Under the pieces are notes generated by a model that had not been told where the DNA came from, did not search any database, and worked only from the letters and a program-made list of their open reading frames with translations. Made by a program: the position numbers and the translations under genes. This document shows positions 25,562-35,500 of a DNA stretch of 47,827 nt, piece by piece. The DNA is from Clostridia bacterium (GTDB taxonomy: Bacteria; Bacillota; Clostridia; Christensenellales; DTU072): contig JAFVAC010000094.1 of NCBI GenBank assembly GCA_017476265.1, positions 1 to 47,827 on the forward strand, read 5' to 3'. Position 1 is the first letter of the stretch. The number at the start of each line of letters is the position of its first letter.

Positions 25562-26926
25562 TCATATTTTATCGTTTAAGTCCGAGAAATCGGAGTTAAA
25601 TATAACTTCATGCGGAAGTTCTTTTCTCGATAAGCACATAAGCATATATATAGGGAAATAGGCGATCTTATCATGAACTTCGACGTTTCCGTTGCAAAAG
25701 ACATAGCCCTCGGCTATTTCATAGTCGGAGAGATTCAGTACGTTATCCATAGCGTTGTGACGATAGTAATCTTTTCCCGATTTGATTTCGATGGGTAAAA
25801 CCTTGCCGTCCTTCTCGATAATGAAATCTATCTCTCCGAACTTTTTGCTATTGTAGTAGTATAGCGGATACCCGTGCGCGGTTAGTTCCTGAGCGGCGAC
25901 GTTTTCGTATATAGAACCGAAATTCATCGTCGTTTCGTGCTGTAAGATTTTCAGTTGAATATCCCCACCGTATTGCGCCGCGAGTAATCCTACGTCGTTG
26001 GAGAACAGCTTAAAAAGGTTCTGCGACTTGGAAAGAAGAAGGGGGACCTTCGGTTCGTCCACTACGTTTGCGGGAAGAGCGACGCCGGCGTTCTTCAGCC
26101 ACAAGAAACTGTCATAATAACGATCAAAGCGAGCCTTTTCGTTCAGATTTTTCAAAATAAAACGCTTGTTTTTCGAGTTCAATTCACTGGGGATCAGATC
26201 AAAAATATCGTTGAGATACAAACGGCTTCTTTCGTCGTATTTGGAAATGTCGTGCTTATAGAGTTTGATGATGGAATTCTGTTCGTCCGCCACTTTGCGA
26301 AGATTTTTCGTCGCCAAATAGGTGGATACGGCGGCAGGCATTCCGCCAACGATAAGATACAATTCAAAAAGCGACATCATACGTTCATGGATAAATGCGT
26401 CCACGGGTATCTTTTTTTCAAACGCTTTTTTCAAAGAATCTATAACATTCGTTCCAACGCCGTTCGCCCAAGCGAACTCCTCAAAGTCCAAAGGATACAT
26501 CTCCATAATATCCATATACCCGACCGGAGCGGAAACGATATCCTTAAAAATCGTACCAAGCAACGAACCACTGAGAATATAGTCATACGTTCCATCTTGC
26601 ACTAAATACTTGATTTGCGTGACCAACTCTTTACATTCTTGCGCTTCGTCGAAGATGATCATCGTTTCGCCTGGGATCATTCGATCACCGAAAAGAGCCG
26701 ACATACGCAAAAGAATCTCTTCCGCGCTTTCCGCTTTTGCAAAGATCGAAGCATAATCGGTATTCTCAATGAAATCGATTCTTATCACGCTTTTATAATG
26801 AGATTTTGCAAATTCGCTGATAATATATGACTTGCCCACCTGACGTGCCCCGACAATCATAAGCGCTTTATGCGGCTTGTTTTTGTAGAAGTCTTCTATC
26901 CTTTTTGAGATTTTTCGTTGAAGCAT
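25562..26926 (-). CDS. AAA ATPase with DUF4143 (archaeal-type ATPase-like)
   Basis: A 454-residue protein of the AAA_14/DUF4143 group, common in bacteria and of unclear function, often variable and mobile. It has Walker A GARQVGKS (about residues 29-36), Walker B IIFDEAQE (about 97-104), sensor-like LSGSLLG (about 138-144) and MYPLDFEEFAWANG. The C-terminal DUF4143 has a nuclease-like core with EIDFIIEKDGKVLPIEIKSG (the D-x(n)-E-x-K pattern of PD-(D/E)XK folds). ATG 26926 is chosen over TTG 26932 because GGGAG precedes it. It has its own promoter. A second member lies at 46434-47660. Confidence 0.85.
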   Translation of the reverse strand: MLQRKISKRIEDFYKNKPHKALMIVGARQVGKSYIISEFAKSHYKSVIRIDFIENTDYASIFAKAESAEEILLRMSALFGDRMIPGETMIIFDEAQECKELVTQIKYLVQDGTYDYILSGSLLGTIFKDIVSAPVGYMDIMEMYPLDFEEFAWANGVGTNVIDSLKKAFEKKIPVDAFIHERMMSLFELYLIVGGMPAAVSTYLATKNLRKVADEQNSIIKLYKHDISKYDERSRLYLNDIFDLIPSELNSKNKRFILKNLNEKARFDRYYDSFLWLKNAGVALPANVVDEPKVPLLLSKSQNLFKLFSNDVGLLAAQYGGDIQLKILQHETTMNFGSIYENVAAQELTAHGYPLYYYNSKKFGEIDFIIEKDGKVLPIEIKSGKDYYRHNAMDNVLNLSDYEIAEGYVFCNGNVEVHDKIAYFPIYMLMCLSRKELPHEVIFNSDFSDLNDKI

Positions 26927-26956
26927 GTTCAATCTCCCTTATATATCTTTGAGCAT

Positions 26957-26985
26957 ATTATAGCATAAATACAGAACAAAATCAA
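26957..26985 (-). promoter_or_regulatory. Promoter of the AAA/DUF4143 gene
   Basis: Minus strand TTGATT (26980-26985), 17 nt, TATAAT (26957-26962). Confidence 0.65.
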
Positions 26986-27157
26986 TATAGAAATTGCACT
27001 TTTCCACAAATATTTTTGCTTAATTTATACACTTTTCCACGAACGAGTTGTATGTTATGAAATACTTGTACTCAATCTGACAACAAATTAAAAAATGTAG
27101 TACATTATAAGTGCATAATATTGTTTGGATGCTTGACATTGTTTTTTTACATATTGA

Positions 27158-27286
27158 AAAGACAATAAAACTATTCCTTTTATTAACTACATTAAAAAGT
27201 ATAACGAATTAGATTTGAAAACTAAAAATAAAATTAAGTATATTATTGTAGATGGTACACTTAAACCATCGGCAAGTGTAGCATAA
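27158..27286 (+). pseudogene. 3' remnant of an unidentified gene
   Basis: Forty-two open codons follow a TGA and have no start codon. They encode PFINYIKKYNELDLKTKNK and then IKYIIVDGTLKPSA, end in TAA and are followed at once by a strong terminator, the arrangement of the last part of a real gene. I cannot name the family. The remainder of the gap from 26986 to 27157 shows nothing I can support. Confidence 0.4.
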
Positions 27287-27290
27287 AGCA

Positions 27291-27317
27291 AAAAGGCGAG
27301 AATTTTTCTCGCCTTTT
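27291..27317 (+). terminator. Terminator after the gene remnant
   Basis: AAAAGGCGAGAA (27291-27302) and TTCTCGCCTTTT (27306-27317) form a 12-bp stem flanked by A and T runs, so it could act in both directions. Confidence 0.8.
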
Positions 27318-27375
27318 ATCAATGAATTTTTAATTGTTTTACTTAATTATTAAGCCGAAATAATCACGGGTAAAA

Positions 27376-27416
27376 AATAATACGAACTCCGACATTCCGT
27401 CAGGGTTCGTATTATT
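27376..27416. repeat. Long hairpin, 12-bp arms
   Basis: AATAATACGAAC (27376-27387) and GTTCGTATTATT (27405-27416) are perfect complements. The inner part pairs partly. It ends six bases before the tRNA-Val-like repeat at 27423. Confidence 0.6.
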
Positions 27417-27422
27417 CTTGTT

Positions 27423-27580
27423 TGGTGCGCTGTAACGGACCATTCGGACTTACCGATACGATATTCAGTTTTGGTCTACGCGAAGATACAAATACCGTTA
27501 ACGTGTTTAGTTGTCCCTCATCAGTTTCACGCAAAGCGTGAAATTGCGAACCTGCGGTTCGTTAGTTCGTCAGCGCACCA
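27423..27580. repeat. 158-bp segment with tRNA-Val 3'-end sequence at both borders
   Basis: The left border TGGTGCGCTGTAACGGAC (27423-27440) is identical to the last 18 nt of tRNA-Val including CCA (29306-29323), in the same orientation. The right border CAGCGCACCA (27571-27580) is the same tRNA end inverted. Inside are hairpins TTTCACGC-AAA-GCGTGAAA (27525-27543) and GAACC-TGC-GGTTC. No ORF. It is probably an attachment site or a small non-autonomous element. Confidence 0.55.
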
Positions 27581-27617
27581 AAAACAAAACACACCCATAG
27601 CGGTGTGTTTTGTTTTT
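27580..27617 (-). terminator. Strong terminator downstream of the nucleotidyltransferase gene
   Basis: Sixteen-base arms (27580-27595 and 27602-27617) of A-rich/T-rich sequence around ACACACC/GGTGTGT. It is symmetrical enough to serve either strand. Confidence 0.75.
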
Positions 27618-27692
27618 GTCTAAGTAGTACGAAAAGGCTACACCTTAATTTCGCCACTTTTGAAATATCTGCTTGTTTTTTTAAGTATTCTT

Positions 27693-28364
27693 TTAAGCCC
27701 CAATAATAATTCTATTATATTTGAAATAAACTTCATTAACCGCTTCAATATAAACATTGAAAGAATGGTGATTGCTATCGTTCCGTGAAAGATACATATT
27801 CTTCTTATTGAGATACATCTCTCTGACTTCAAACCAGCAATCGTTATCTTTCAACCATTCTACTCTTTCGGTAAGACCCTTTGACTTCGGCGCCTCATTC
27901 CAATAGTAGCGATCCATTGAAACGAAGCCTGTTTTTTCGTGAATCAAGCGATACCAACTACCATTTCTGTCGACCGTGATGATGCAAAGGTCAATGCTAA
28001 ACTCCGTATGATTTCCCTTTTTAAAATAGTAGGTGTCTGTGGTTAATGCTGAGGTGGAATCCTGACAATTATCCCAACCGACTTTAATTAGAATTTCATC
28101 GAACTTTTCCCGCACGTATTTCTTGATTCCGCGACAATCATTGATATCAAACTCCCCACTATCCTCAATTTCGAGATTAAAATCAAGGTCGATGGGTTCA
28201 TCGGCGTTTTGCGTAATTAAATTCTTTGCTCCGCTTCCAACAAGATGTTGTTTCACTCTCATTGAACCTTCGCTGTTAATGGCTTGCACGAGTTGATTGA
28301 TAATATCCGAACAGCGTGTTTTCATTCTATTTAAGAATTCTTTATCCTCTATCCAGTGATACAT
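27693..28364 (-). CDS. Pol beta-type nucleotidyltransferase, likely toxin of an AbiE-like pair
   Basis: A 223-residue cytoplasmic protein. The nucleotidyltransferase signature is VGSGAKNL followed by IDLDFNLEI (about residues 46-70): Gly-Ser, then Asp-x-Asp for metal binding, with a third acidic strand in FSIDLCII (about 126-133). Such enzymes transfer nucleotides to RNA or protein; in AbiE systems the AbiEii partner is the toxin. The gene lies just downstream of an AbiEi-like gene on the same strand, which supports this reading. The sequence is not a typical AbiEii by eye, so the pairing is inferred. ATG 28364 is chosen because AAGGAG lies 7 nt upstream; a longer frame begins upstream of it. 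It has its own promoter inside the gap. Confidence 0.65.
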   Translation of the reverse strand: MYHWIEDKEFLNRMKTRCSDIINQLVQAINSEGSMRVKQHLVGSGAKNLITQNADEPIDLDFNLEIEDSGEFDINDCRGIKKYVREKFDEILIKVGWDNCQDSTSALTTDTYYFKKGNHTEFSIDLCIITVDRNGSWYRLIHEKTGFVSMDRYYWNEAPKSKGLTERVEWLKDNDCWFEVREMYLNKKNMYLSRNDSNHHSFNVYIEAVNEVYFKYNRIIIGA

Positions 28365-28420
28365 ATATAAACTCCTTTCTTTCCCAAACCATCCATCTGA
28401 CATCGAGGTCAAATCATTAT

Positions 28421-28448
28421 ATTATACAACTCTTTTGATAAAAGTCAA
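28421..28448 (-). promoter_or_regulatory. Separate promoter of the nucleotidyltransferase gene
   Basis: Minus strand TTGACT (28443-28448), 16 nt, TATAAT (28421-28426). It lets the putative toxin be transcribed apart from its upstream partner. Confidence 0.7.
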
Positions 28449-28486
28449 GAGAAATTTCAAAAATTATGTTTTAGGTATATTCCGTT

Positions 28487-29116
28487 TCATATCTCTTCTT
28501 TATATAGGTCAAGACATATATTTCCTATTCTATATTGATCCAACAGTTGGCTGAGTCGTAATATCGTCGAGTATTTATATTTAATTGCCTTAACAATCTT
28601 ATTAAACAAATCATCGGTATAACTTTTACATAATAAAGATTCAATTTCGATATAAGCAACATAATTACAATCGACGATATCATATCCTGCGTCTATGATT
28701 TCCATTAAAGATATCAAATCGACCATTGCGTTATTGAATTTCAAATCGACACGTTTAAGAGATATTCGACCGATAGTATGTTGGTTTGCGGTTATTGCAT
28801 TGGTAAACACTTCGATTTTGTCATCTTGAAAATCGGTTAATCCTATATTGTTAAAAAGTGAGTATCCAACAAGCATGCCTCTGCCGTCGTTTGTATATTT
28901 AGATATAATCCGTTCCTCGCTTACATATCTTTTCCCTATAAAATAAATCCCTCTTGAAACACCTGTAATAACTTGCTCTCCTTCCAATCTATTCAGTATT
29001 TTGAGCAGTGTCTTATACGGAATATCTGCAAATTCTTTACCTTTAACATTCGCTACCTCAAGCATTTCATATTTATGTTTCTCACAGTAATTTCTCACTG
29101 TATCAATATAACTCAA
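28487..29116 (-). CDS. AbiEi-like (DUF6088-like) transcriptional regulator/antitoxin
   Basis: A 209-residue protein. The N-terminal 60 residues form a winged-helix-like unit (YKTLLKILNRLEGEQVITGVSRGIYFIG) with the Leu-Asn-Arg-Leu-x-x-x-x-x-I/V pattern and Arg-Gly-Ile-Tyr turn seen in AbiEi/DUF6088 antitoxins. The rest is a helical domain containing the NAITANQHTIGR stretch that fits the family. These proteins repress their own operon and counter the nucleotidyltransferase toxin. The start is a TTG at 29116 with AAAGGAG 7 nt upstream; the only nearby ATG is followed by a stop. The stop lies 122 nt before the nucleotidyltransferase start. Confidence 0.65.
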   Translation of the reverse strand: MSYIDTVRNYCEKHKYEMLEVANVKGKEFADIPYKTLLKILNRLEGEQVITGVSRGIYFIGKRYVSEERIISKYTNDGRGMLVGYSLFNNIGLTDFQDDKIEVFTNAITANQHTIGRISLKRVDLKFNNAMVDLISLMEIIDAGYDIVDCNYVAYIEIESLLCKSYTDDLFNKIVKAIKYKYSTILRLSQLLDQYRIGNICLDLYKEEI

Positions 29117-29270
29117 TTACATTCTCCTTTGCCTCATTCGGCTTCACAATTATATCATATTAGATCAAAACAAACAATACAGTAGCCCCTTATTGCTTGT
29201 TAAGCGATTCAGTTTTAAGTCTTTTTATTATTAAAAATCCAAAAACAGGTGGAAAACAAAGTAAATATTG

Positions 29271-29302
29271 AAAAAAGCCGACAACTAAATGTCGACTTTT
29301 TT
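29271..29302 (-). terminator. Terminator of tRNA-Val (bidirectional)
   Basis: AAAAAAGCCGACA and TGTCGACTTTTTT form a stem immediately after the tRNA 3' end on the minus strand. Confidence 0.75.
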
Positions 29303-29305
29303 CGC

Positions 29306-29381
29306 TGGTGCGCTGTAACGGACTCGAACCGCTGACTTTCTCCACGTCAAGAAGACACTCTACCAGCTGAGTTAACAGCGC
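29306..29381 (-). tRNA. tRNA-Val, anticodon GAC
   Basis: On the minus strand: acceptor GCGCTGT/ACAGCGC, D arm with GCTGGTAGAGT, anticodon stem TCTTC/GGAGA around TTGACGT (anticodon GAC), T loop GGTTCGAGTCC, discriminator A and encoded CCA. Its last 18 nt are repeated at 27423-27440. Confidence 0.93.
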
Positions 29382-29401
29382 ATCTTTCAATCACTTGCTA
29401 T

Positions 29402-29430
29402 ATAATACCACACAAAACGGCGTTTGTAAA
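29402..29430 (-). promoter_or_regulatory. Promoter of tRNA-Val
   Basis: Minus strand TTTACA (29425-29430), 17 nt, TATTAT (29402-29407), about 20 nt before the tRNA. Confidence 0.65.
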
Positions 29431-29476
29431 GTTATTTTCGGTATTTTTATTCGGAAAATTCTTGCATCCATTGCGT

Positions 29477-29509
29477 AAAAAGAGGACGCCCCCGATTTAC
29501 ATCGGGGGC
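29477..29509 (-). terminator. Terminator of the giant lipoprotein gene
   Basis: Minus strand GCCCCCGAT and ATCGGGGGC (29488-29496 with 29501-29509) form a 9-bp stem, followed by GTCCTCTTTTT. Confidence 0.75.
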
Positions 29510-29529
29510 GACATTCGATTCTTTTTCGA

Positions 29530-32500
29530 CTACACAGTCGCTCTCAAGCGGACCTCGTCGTAGTCAAGGATCACGATGACGTAGTTCCCTTGGATGACGG
29601 CGTAATTGCCGCTGCTCACGTTCGTTTCGAGACGGGAGGCTCTGCTGTCGATCGTGGTCGTGCCATCCGCCACTGTAGCGAACTGAGCAAAGATCCAGTT
29701 GTCGTAGTTCGTGCCGTTGTAGTTCCAGCTCGGTCCGACGACGATGTCGGTCTCTATGCCGTTCGAGGAGACCGTTCTGCCCTCTACTACCGCCGTGTAG
29801 TACAACGTGGGCACTTCGTTACGCTCGTAGATATTGGCGGCGTAGGTCGCCCACTCGCGCTTGTAGTTCGCCTTCACGTTGCCGGACGGGGAGTTGGCGA
29901 CGTAGATACGGAGTTTGTAGACGCTGTCGCCACGATTGAAGCTGGACGCCTCAATGGACGCGGGCGTGGACGAGTAGACGTCGATCTTGGTGAGGTTAGC
30001 GCAGCCGGAGAAGACCGCGTTTTCGATGTATCTCACGTTGTAATTGATACGCACACCGAAGAGGGACTCGCAGTCCTTAAAGGCGCTCTCGGCGATCCTG
30101 ACCAGGCTGTTGGGCAAGACCAACGTGACCAGGCTGGGCGCGCTGATGTTGATCTCTCCGCCGAGCGAAGAGCATCCGGCAAACGCCTCGGTCTCGATGA
30201 CGGTCACCTTGGACAAATCGACGTCGAAGGTCGCGGACTTGAGGGCGGTGCAGTTTCTGAAAGCGCCCGCCTTGATCGCGGAGATACCGTTCGGGATAGA
30301 GATTGCGACGAGCTCGCGGCAGTTCTCGAAGACGCCTTCGCCCAGATACGTCATCTTGCTCTTCTCTTGCAGCGTGGTGACGACCGCGTTGTCTACGTTC
30401 TCTTCCGTGAAGTAGTCGAAAGTCACTTTGGTCAAGTGGATGCAGTTCTCAAAAGCGCGATCGCCCAGGGACTCCAGTCTGTACGGGAGTTCCACTCCGG
30501 TCAGGTTCCTGCACGACTCGAAGGCTTGTTCGCCGATCTCGGTCAGTGCGCTGGAGCCCACGTTGAAGACTACCGTCGTCAGGGACTGGCAGATGGCGAA
30601 CGCCTCTTTGCCGATGACCTCCACGCTGTCCGGCAGGGTGACGGAGGTCAACCCGGCGCAGTTGTAGAAAGCGCGATCCCCGATGTACTTCAAGGTGCTC
30701 GGGAGGACGAGTCTCTGGACCTGACTGCTGTTGAAGGCGTCGTTGCTGATCGACACGATGCCTTCGGGCACGGTGATGTTGGAGGCGGTGGTGATCCACT
30801 TCAAAAGGACGTTGCCCAAACGGATCATATCGCTGTTGTTGTTCTTATAGTACGTCGTGTGCGTAAAGGCGTCGTCGGCGATGTCGTTCAGGACGGTGCT
30901 CGCCGTGGTGATGTTCACACGCACGTTGATCTTGACGAAGGCGTCCGAATTGATCTTCTCCAGTCTGTTCGGCAGAGTCATCGTCTCGAAGTTGACGTCC
31001 TGTACGGAGCCGTTCTCTCTCGCCTCGGCGTAGAGATACCCGGCTATGACGGTCAGATCGAATCCGTTCAGACTGTTGGGGATCACGAGCGCATTGGCTT
31101 GTGCCTCTTGCTTGTATCTCAAGAGCATATTGCCGGCGGAGTAGAAGAAGCCGACCGTGGAGCCCTGCACGACGTAGTCGGTACGAGCCGCGGGGACGCT
31201 TCCGTCCTTGCCGAGGTACCAGACCGTATTGTCAAAAGACCTGCTGTCCGCGTCCACCAAACGGATCCCTTCGGCGAACTCGATCTCTTCCAGGGAGGCG
31301 TTGAAGGCGGCGACGCCGATCTTCGTGACGGAGGCGGACAGAGTGATCTTGGTCAAGCCGGAATTGCGGAAAGCGTTCGGCAAGATCTCCTCCACCGTGT
31401 CGGGCACGACGAACTCGGTCGCGATCTCTTTTTCGGTCTCTTCCACCGCGGGCTCTTCTTCGGTCGCCTCGTCGCTCTCTTCGACAGCGGGCTGCTTATA
31501 GGTGACGAGATAGGAAATGAGCACGGTCTTGTCCTTGTTGTAGAGGACGCCGTCTTCGACGATCATATCGGACTCTTCGGCGTCGTCGCTGAGGAGCTCG
31601 ATCTCTTTCAGGTCGGGGAAGTGAGCGAACATATTGCTCTCCATCCCATCGAAGGCGCTCGCATTGGTCAGGACGACCTTGGTCACGCCGGGCACGTCGG
31701 CAGTCAAGTCGATCCCCGTGACGGGCAAGCCGCCGACCTTGGACGGGATATACAGCACGCCGCTCTCTTCCGTCTCCTCATTGGGCACTACGGCGGTCAC
31801 GACGTACGACTCTCCGTCGGTACGGAAGGACAAGCCGTCGCCTTCGGAGTCGTCGGCGAGAGCATTGACAAACCACTTCGCGTAGATGGTGGTGTTGACG
31901 TAGACTTCGTACGGAAGGACAAGCGGATCGCTGTATCTTCCGTCAACATAGCTGAGGTACCACCCCATAAAGGTGTTGCCCGTCTTGGCGGGGACGCCCA
32001 GTTCGGTGATGATCTCTTGCTGGAAGGCGGGCATGTAGTAATCGTTGTTGTCGAAGTTGACTTGCGGATAGTCGCCCTTGGTGTAGATCTCGATGATATC
32101 GTTACGCCAAGCTCTGACGCGAGCGTCGGTGCTGTTGGTGACGTAGTTGTAGAGTTGCGTATCGACGTAGGTACGGATCTTGGCGGAGGCGGTCGCTTTG
32201 GCGAAGATCTTTTCCACATAGGTCTCGAAGTCCTGTACGGAGTACTCGTCGGTCCGCTCTCCGAGCTCGATCGCGACGTCCACCCGGGACTTGACGTACT
32301 CTTCTATATTGGCGTTGAGTTCGTCCATGACTTCGGAATCGAAGTCTATGGATATCTTGTGCAGGTTGGCGCAGGAGCCGAACGCTTCCTCTCCGATGAA
32401 AGTGACTCCGGTACCGATGACCACGGACTCCACTTTGGAGGCGTAGAAGGCGCGCTTGCCGATCGTCGTCACTGCGGCGGGGATGTCCGCGTCCGTCAGC

Positions 32501-35500
32501 GCGGTATTGCGGAAGGCACTATCGCCTATCTTCTCCAGACCGACGGGCAGGACCATCGTGGACAGATTGCCGGCGAAGGCGAAAGCCATATCGCCGATCT
32601 CGGTCAGCCCGGAGACCTCCTCTTCTTCGACGTCAAAGACGACCTGCGTCAGGGACGAAGCGTACAGGAAGGCGTTCTGCTCGATGACGCGGACGCTCGC
32701 GGGGATCCGCACCACGGCGATATCGGTGTATTGGAAGACTCCGGCGAGGATCACTTCCACGCCGTCGGGCACGATCGCCACGATCTCTTCCTCTGCCGCT
32801 ACGGTACCGGGGATATACTTCACGAGGACTTTTCCTAAGACAAGGTACTGCGCTTCTTCGGTCTCTTCGACGTTATAGAACGCGGTATCGATCAAGCCGT
32901 TCTCGACAAAAGCGTCGGTCCGCACGATGCCGTCGGCGACGATGGTCTCCAAAGCGACGCAACCGCGCAGGCTGTGCGTACCGAGCAAAGTCACTTGGTC
33001 GGAGACTGTCAGGCTCGCCAACGACATGTCACCGTCGAAGGTTCTCTCCGGCAGCGTGTCAAACAGGACCTTGCTTAGGTCTGCGGCGCGCAAAGCCACG
33101 CATCCGGCGTAGACGCCGACGCCCATCTCCTCGACGGCGGGGAGTTCTACCTTGGTCAACTTGCTCTCCGCAAAGGCATAGTCGCCGATCTTGACAAGAC
33201 TGCTCTGCGCTCCGAAGCGCACTTCTTTCACCGTACCGTCTCCGCGGAAGGCGTTGGCGTTGATGACGGTCACATAGTCCGGGATCGTCACGGCGTCTTC
33301 ACCGTCCAACCCGTTATACTTCAAGAAGATGGTGCCGATGATCGCCTTGTTCTTCCCGCTCAACCACTTGGTCCCCTCGAAGGACTCCGCGGTGGCGTAG
33401 ACCAGAGCGGAATTGTGATTGCCGCCGTCTACCTCGTTGTTGACGGTGGTGTCCGCATAGGTGACGTAGGCGAGATTGGTCGCATTGAGGAAGCACTCGT
33501 CACCGATGTACGCGAGAGCGTTGTTGATGACGATCTCCTCAATATTGGTGTTGTTTTTGAAGAGCCCGTCGGCGAGCTTGTACAGATCGGACGGCAGTTC
33601 TATCTGTTTGCCCTCGGCGAGGTACTCAATGGCGAGGTGACCGGCTATGATGAAGCCGTTGTTTCCGCCCTCTTCGGCGGTCGCCTTCTTGTCCAGGTAC
33701 CACTTGGTCCCCTCAAAGGCGGCTTTGCTCGCGTTGACCAACTTGCTCCCTTCGGCGAACTCGAAGTCGAGATTGGTCATATTGGCGAAGGCGCCGTCCT
33801 CGATCTCGGTGACCGTGGAGGGCACGACGATCTTCTTGAGATACAGCGGCATCGCGTCCGGATCGGCAGGCGTGCCCTTCTTGATGACCTTGACGCCCTC
33901 GGGCAGGACCAGTTCGGTCAGATTGGTGCAGTCGGCGAAAGCGCCCGCATAGACCACGGTGATGGGATGTCCGTCGAAGACCGCCGGAATGTACGCCGCG
34001 TCGTCGGTGGCGTTTTCATACGAGACGAGAGCATAGGTCCCCGCCTCTTCGTCCAAAACAAGATCGGACTCGACGATGGAGCCGGCTTGCTCGTTGAAGT
34101 ACCGGGCGAAGAAAGTCACGTCAGCGACCACACTGTACGGGAACTCCACCTTCTTGTAGGTCTCGTTTTGTTTGTAATACCAAGCGTCGAACACGAATCC
34201 GTCAAAGGCGGGCGCGTCGGGTGCCTTATCCATATATATAGTCTCTTCGTCGATCAGACCCAAAGAGCCATTGGCGGCATATCCGGGATACATCTTGAAG
34301 TCCACCTTGGGCAGCTCTCTGACGATGCGCGCGCTGTAGCTGCTGATGTTGGTCGCGGAGGCGCTGCTGGCGATATAGATCTTGTAGGTGTAAGTGACTT
34401 CCGCGCTGTCCACCGGGAAGACGTCCGCGCCGAGCGCTTCGTGCGTGGGCGCGAGGATACCGCCGTTAGCGACGAACCGGACCGCTTTGAGCAAACTGCA
34501 TCCGCCGAAAGCAAGCGCCCCAATCTGATCCACCTTGCTGGAGATCACAATCGCCTCCAGTCCGGTACAGTCGGAGAAGGCAAGGTCGCCTATGTAGGTC
34601 ACGGCAGTCTTGGTGAAGTCCACCGCTCTGAGTGCCGCGCACCCGCTGAACGCTCCATCCGGAATCTCGGACACCGTCGCAAGGAAATCGACGTCGGCGA
34701 GCGCCACGCAACCGTAGAAAGCGTTGCTGGCGCCGTATTGATCCTGCGCTAAGCCGATCAAGGAACCTTCACCGAAAGTGACTTTGGTCAAGGACGCGCA
34801 TCCGCTGAAGGTCTCCACCGGCAGGTAGCCTTTATTGATCGTGGCGGTCACCAGAGCCTCTTTCAGCCCGTTGCTGTTCTTGAAGACGCCCTCGCCCATT
34901 TCGGAGACGTTGACGATTTCGATTTTTGTCAGATAGGAGGTCTCGGCAAAGGCACCGTCCCCGATCTTGCGCACATCGGCGAGGTCGATGGACTTGACGC
35001 CACTCTTGGCAAAAGCCTCTTTCCCGATGACTTCCATACTCGCCGGCAGGACGACCGAGGTCAGATTGCTCATATCCTTAAAGAAACCGTCCGGAATCTC
35101 CTTCGCACCGCCGAAGTCTTCTGCGACAAGGTCGGTCGAGATCCCTTTCTCTTCGTCCGCGGCGAAGTTGTTGTACTTGATGAGTTTGCCGCCGAGGACA
35201 AGCAGGTTCTTGCTCTTTGCCCACAGAGTGTCGTCAAAAGCAGAGGCGGCTACCGTCGCTTTTTCCGTCCAGGACGCGACGGTGATCTCGCTAAGCGCGG
35301 TCGCACCCTTCAACGCGTCTTTGCCGAAGACTTTCAGTTCGGCTTGGATCGTGAGTTTTTCCAGACGGGAATAGCCCGAGAAGGCACCCGCGCCGATCTC
35401 GGTGACGCGGAGTCCGTCGATCGTGGCGGGCACAACGATCTCCGTCGCGGAGATGTCGCCGAACAAGATCCTCGCCGACGCTTTCTTTTCGGCGTCGTAG

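Noticed and set aside
25401-25661. 86-codon plus-strand frame in the island
   Set aside because: No ribosome site, runs into the antisense of the DUF4143 gene, and gives no recognisable product.
29590-32838. Open frame of 1082 codons on the plus strand opposite the giant lipoprotein, with others such as 33415-34752 and 35344-36615
   Set aside because: They lie fully antisense to a gene with GC-rich third positions and regular repeats, which keeps stop codons out of the opposite strand. The translations are low-complexity, rich in Asp, Gly, Val and Arg, with no ribosome site or family motif.
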